Below are positions 60,501 through 64,000 of a stretch of 64,000 bases of DNA, one piece after another; position 1 is the stretch's first letter; every line of letters begins with the position of its first letter. Under the pieces are notes generated by a model, which was not told the origin of the DNA, ran no database searches, and was given only the letters and a program-made list of their open reading frames with translations. Origin of the DNA: Gautieria morchelliformis. Taxonomy: Eukaryota > Basidiomycota > Agaricomycetes > Gomphales > Gomphaceae. The translations under genes and the position numbers were made by a program. The stretch lies in the NCBI GenBank assembly GCA_015179125.1, contig WHVA01000473.1, positions 1-64,000 on the forward strand. The letters run 5' to 3'.

Positions 60501-61337
60501 GCAGGCACACCATCAGATACGATCGATACCATTCACCCGGCATGATGGTTCATCATTAACCCCATCGTCTTCTTAATCCAACCCCATTGGGCGTTCGTAT
60601 GGTCAAAGTGTGTTCGCAGGGCATCCCTCCCATAGGTCGTGCGGAATCAACCCAGTAGACCAAGAGCCCATGCAGGGTAGCATGTATGCGGGTCCCAAGA
60701 CATGGTTTTGTCCATAAGTGCCTTCGCCACCTTTACTCTCCGTCGTTTCATGTTCCCCCTTTTTTCACATTCTATTGTATGTTTATTTCATCTATGCTGT
60801 ATCATGACTGCGCACCCCTATCCAACCCTGACTTGTGACGGCCTCTTTCCTATTCGCCGATACCTTACGAGCATTCGATATAAATAGTTTACATTCGCAT
60901 GTATATTCCCCAGTTCAATTATCATACGTCGTCCATCTTGTGCAAACTTGACCTCGCTGTGATCATAGTCTCGAGCCTCCCCTTGAAGATTTCTATCTTC
61001 AACCAGCCAAGGACTTAGGCACCACTGGTGAGTTCTCATACTTCATCTTCATTACCTTAGCCTTCGAACTACTTTCTGTGCTGTTGGCGAAGGGCTCTGA
61101 AGGAGCATCTTCGCCAGCGAAGGGACTGTCGAAACTTAGACAGCCCTTCCGCGATATCTTGCACGTTACGTCGTCAAGTGCTGCGAGCTATTTTGCTACG
61201 ACTGTAGATAGGGCGAGCCCCGTTCGGGCAACCCTCTTGTTTCATGAACATTCATTGGTTCACTTATTCGCCGAACGGCATACTTATTCGCACAAGTTAT
61301 TCGGGCATTCGCTGTGTTCACTAATACACGATATTAA
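54515..61337 (+). mobile_element. Ty3/gypsy long-LTR element, broken
   Basis: A plus-strand LTR at 54515-55786 (1272 bp, TGTCATGAC to CCTGACA) is followed by gag (55989-57794, 601 codons). Gag has a Pro-rich collagen-like first half with GQPPL and GPPGPP motifs, a Ty3 capsid region (DKFTGKEPHLLQTFI, IWWQPFLIQF), and beyond it a zinc-knuckle trace (CPYCGEPPTHHAKGC). Little else of pol is recognisable before a second, incomplete LTR at 60085-61337. The two LTRs differ at roughly one base in ten, so they are old or come from separate insertions. A hAT derivative occupies 59227-60084. A duplicated block of about 50 bp (58313 and 58533) lies between. Broken in several places. Confidence 0.8.
59227..60084 (+). 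mobile_element. hAT deletion derivative with TIRs
   Basis: Terminal inverted repeats CTGTCCACGAGTC (59227-59239) and GACTCGTGGACAG (60072-60084), with many subterminal CAGGTT and ACCTGCAG motifs. Inside, frame 59443-59712 reads FDHAPLATSTDVKYAFSQG, RLTVSRMCHSLKEES and WLSYEGLVPEE, the C-terminal dimerisation domain of hAT transposases, and ends in a natural stop. The N-terminal and catalytic parts are missing. No 8-bp target duplication is visible; the right end directly abuts a gypsy LTR, which may have replaced the flank. Confidence 0.8.
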
Positions 61338-61890
61338 TGTGAAAGACTAAGAGCAGCTGATGGTGGATTGGATGTAGATTCAAACTTCGGTCTGAAGTCG
61401 AATCGAGTGGAGTCGTAAAAACAGATAGATAGAGTAAACACAAGGTGTGTATGCTCTTCAGTGAAAACTACGTAGTCGCAAGGTATCAGGTTACTTCAAG
61501 AATGTGAGTTCTAATTGACTAAAGAATGTGTGTGTACATGCTGAACTATTTAACTAGCTGAGAGGTCTGCTGTGGCGCGAAGAGTGGAGGGGGAGCGCAT
61601 GGGTCGACTGATGTGTGTGGATTCAGGAATACGGTGGTGCGGAGACAGCGGTAGCTAGGGGATTGATGTAACGAATGGGAGAGGATGTATGTAGTCATAT
61701 GTATCAGAAGAATAATTTGTGGATTATTGAAGGGAATATTATGGAAGATATGTAGATCACCGGCTCCATGACTAGCTCCTCCATGGATCAACGTCTCTCG
61801 GGCTCGGGCTGTAACTCGGGTCGAGTGGGTCCGCGGGCGTTGGGTCAGGGTAGGATCGATAGGATATTGGGAGTAATGTGAATCACCCCT
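61338..61890. other. Unclassified insertion, LTR-like ends
   Basis: A block starting TGTGAAAGAC and ending near GTGAATCA at 61885, unlike the gypsy LTR it interrupts. TG and CA termini and a length near 550 bp suggest a solo LTR of another family, but the flanking five bases do not match. No coding potential. Confidence 0.35.
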
Positions 61891-62377
61891 TCAAATGTGA
61901 AGTCAGACCCCTGGTCACTTGGAGAGGATGGAAAAACGCTGTTGTACAAACAGCAAACGTATGTCCCCGATCATAATGATATTCGCTTGGACATCCTTCG
62001 CTCGCTGCATGATCATCAGTTAGCAGGCCACCATTCGGCGACTCAGGTCACACCCTTCTTCGCCAACAAAGGTTTCCATCCCAAGCTCGAAGTATCGTTC
62101 ACTTCGGTCGCTTCCGAGGACGCTTATCGCCAGTCGGCAGACCTCAAGGACCTTCACCAATACCTTCGAGATCAAATCAAGAAATCAATTATCCAGTACA
62201 CTTCGGCCACAACCACTCGCCGCATTCCGATCCCTGAGTTTCAGGTCGGCGACAGAGTATGGCTCGACTCGTGAAATATTCGCACAAAACGACCTTCGAA
62301 GAAACTCGACCACCGAAGACTTGGCCCATATCCTATCACGGCTAAAATATCTTCTCATGTGTTTAGCTTAGGCTTAC
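61891..62377 (+). mobile_element. Ty3/gypsy integrase fragment
   Basis: The plus strand reads LHDHQLAGHHSATQV (integrase zinc region), FQVGDRVWLDS and KKLDHRRLGPYPI (integrase C-terminal region); the catalytic core is not present. Probably from the long-LTR family around it. Fossil. Confidence 0.7.
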
Positions 62378-63658
62378 CACGTATGATAATTGAACTGGGG
62401 AATATACATGCGAATGTAAACTACTTATATCGAATGCTCGTAAGGTATCAGCGAATAGGAAAGAGGCCGTTGTGAGTTGGGGTTGGATAGGGGTGCGCGG
62501 TCATGATACTAGGTAGATGGAATAAACATACAATAGAGTGAGGGGAGAATGCGAACATGAAACGATGGAGAATAAAGGGAGCGAAGGCATTTATGGACAA
62601 AACCATGTCTTGGGACCCGCATACATGCTAAGATAGAAGTCATCTTAAACTGGCACCTTTATGTAAGCGGGCGCTTAGGTCACGTGATGCGCCAAATCCT
62701 CGCCTTGGGGATTTTTTTTTTTTTTTTTTCCCCTTTCAGAAGGCACCTTGGTGCAATGACATGTTCTATAATATAATTAGTGACATTGAATTATATTACA
62801 TGAATTCCTTGTCCAACTCAGACATAATGTTTGGAGGTAAAGTACGATGGGCATGGTATTTACGGTTTTCCCAGACAGCTTGTGCCCCATTCAACCCTTT
62901 TTTGTAGGCATCTATAAATCAGGCCAACCTATTAGCATCCCTGTTGAGGAGTTAGAATCTGCTGATAGGAAACAATTCTCACACACCTCTGAATCTGTAC
63001 AAAGGGGACATCATCTAGACAGCCGCAATCCCTGAGGCCTGAATGTGTGAATGGGGTCAAGCACAACCTGCCGGGCGGTCAAAGTGACGACTAAGCAAGC
63101 GGCCTGCAGTGGAACTCACCTAGTGTAAGGTTGTACCTACCTAAACCCTGATTTAAGCAGTAGAAATGTGTAGCAAGGCCCCTTGAAGCTTTTTCCGTGC
63201 GTCGTCCAAAGGTTCGAAAGGCTGACAAATAGGTCACGTGACATATCACGTGACCGCCAAATTCCATCGGTCCAAAAACCGAAATTGCAGGAAATCATTC
63301 TAGGACATCAGAAAAATAATTTGGTATTTTTTCTATGTCACATTTTGGATGCTATATATCTCCTCAATAAATATAGATATATCCTAAGTCTCTCCTAAGG
63401 ATTGTAGGTAGACATGTCCCAAAGAGACTCTAGGGAGCCATTTGGCAAAAAGTGTTTGCCTTCGAGTGTTATTGAGCTCGCCGTTGGACTGTGCTCAGCT
63501 TACGTAAGGGGTGCCAGTTTAAGATGACTTCTATCTTACGCTGCACGGGCTCTTCGTTTACTGGGTTGATCCCGCACGGCCTATGGAAGAGACGTCCTGC
63601 GATCACACCTTGGCCATACGAACACCCAATGGGGTTGGATTAAGAAGATGATGGGGTT
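62378..63658 (-). mobile_element. Ty3/gypsy LTR fragment, split by a TIR element
   Basis: Two pieces (62378-62630 and 63537-63658) of one minus-strand LTR. They correspond to consecutive parts of the LTR at 12115-13147 (about 12547-12920), with the TA-flanked element between them. Confidence 0.8.
62631..63536. mobile_element. Non-autonomous TIR element with TA duplication
   Basis: Termini AGATAGAAGTCATCTTAAAC and the reverse complement, with inverted repeats of about 39 bp and two mismatches. TA flanks both ends (62629-62630 and 63537-63538), and the LTR at 12797 shows the unfilled site. A TA duplication points to the Tc1/mariner-pogo superfamily. At 906 bp without a transposase it is non-autonomous. 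It includes a 20-base poly-T near 62711 and several GTCACGTGA palindromes near 62676 and 63234. Confidence 0.85.
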
Positions 63659-63659
63659 A

Positions 63660-64000
63660 ATCGTTCATCTTGTGCAGCTTTGACCTCACCATGGTCATCG
63701 TCTTAAGCCTTCTCTTGGAGGTTTCCATCTTCGACTAGCAGGGGACTTAGGCATCACTGGTGAGTTCTCATACTTCATCTTCGTTACCTTAGCCTTCGAA
63801 CCATTTTCTGTGCTGTTGGCGAAGGGCTCCGAAGGAGCACCTTCACCAGTGAAGGGATTGTCAAGACTTAGACAGCCCTTCCGTGAAACCTTGTACGTTA
63901 CATCGTCAAAAGTCACGGGCTATTTCGCTACGACTGTAGATAGGGTGAGCCCCATTTAGGCAAACCCTCTTACCTTGTGAACATTCATTGGTTCACCCAT
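63660..64000 (+). mobile_element. Ty3/gypsy LTR fragment running off the window
   Basis: Plus-strand 3' part of the long-LTR family (compare 55358-55700), again head to head with the minus-strand fragment before it. It continues past the window edge. Confidence 0.8.

Noticed and set aside
54515-61337. The two long LTRs as a simple matched pair of one recent element
   Set aside because: They differ at roughly one base in ten, the second is incomplete, and a hAT derivative abuts it, so they are old or from separate insertions.

Overview
The window is from a filamentous basidiomycete, most likely a white-rot member of the Agaricomycetes. Four things point there: dense 44-66 bp GT-AG introns, a class II manganese peroxidase (a family confined to Agaricomycetes), a NACHT-WD40 NLR beside the relic of a C2 domain, and two multi-pass membrane proteins of the DUF6533 type. 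I cannot name the genus from sequence alone.

Layout. 0-5 kb: a DUF6533 membrane-protein gene (+) and a hypothetical gene cut by a solo LTR. 5-14 kb: a transposon graveyard with Ty1/copia gag, LINE ORF1, an intron-bearing hAT transposase, Ty3/gypsy pieces and a fold-back repeat. 14-35 kb is the gene-bearing part: NACHT-WD40 NLR (-), manganese peroxidase (-), a gutted P450 pseudogene (-), a truncated LINE, a second DUF6533 gene (-) and an intact 10-exon MFS transporter (+). 34-64 kb is almost all transposons: a CACTA-like element, a Helitron-like 3' end, a minisatellite, a three-level nest (gypsy inside gypsy inside copia) and a broken gypsy family with long LTRs that has itself received a hAT derivative and a TA-flanked TIR element.

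How the genes relate. There is no operon or clear biosynthetic cluster. The peroxidase is a secreted lignin-modifying enzyme, the NLR is a likely non-self recognition or programmed cell death receptor, and the MFS protein is a likely drug or metabolite exporter. Each appears to be an independent unit. Exon structures for the peroxidase (5 exons, 330 aa), the MFS gene (10 exons, 542 aa) and the NLR (5 exons, 1428 aa) were worked out by hand from GT-AG sites and close in frame, which is strong internal support. The most notable host features are the 14 near-identical WD40 repeats of the NLR next to a decayed C2 domain, and a triplicated CCAAT-bearing 37-bp repeat upstream of the peroxidase.
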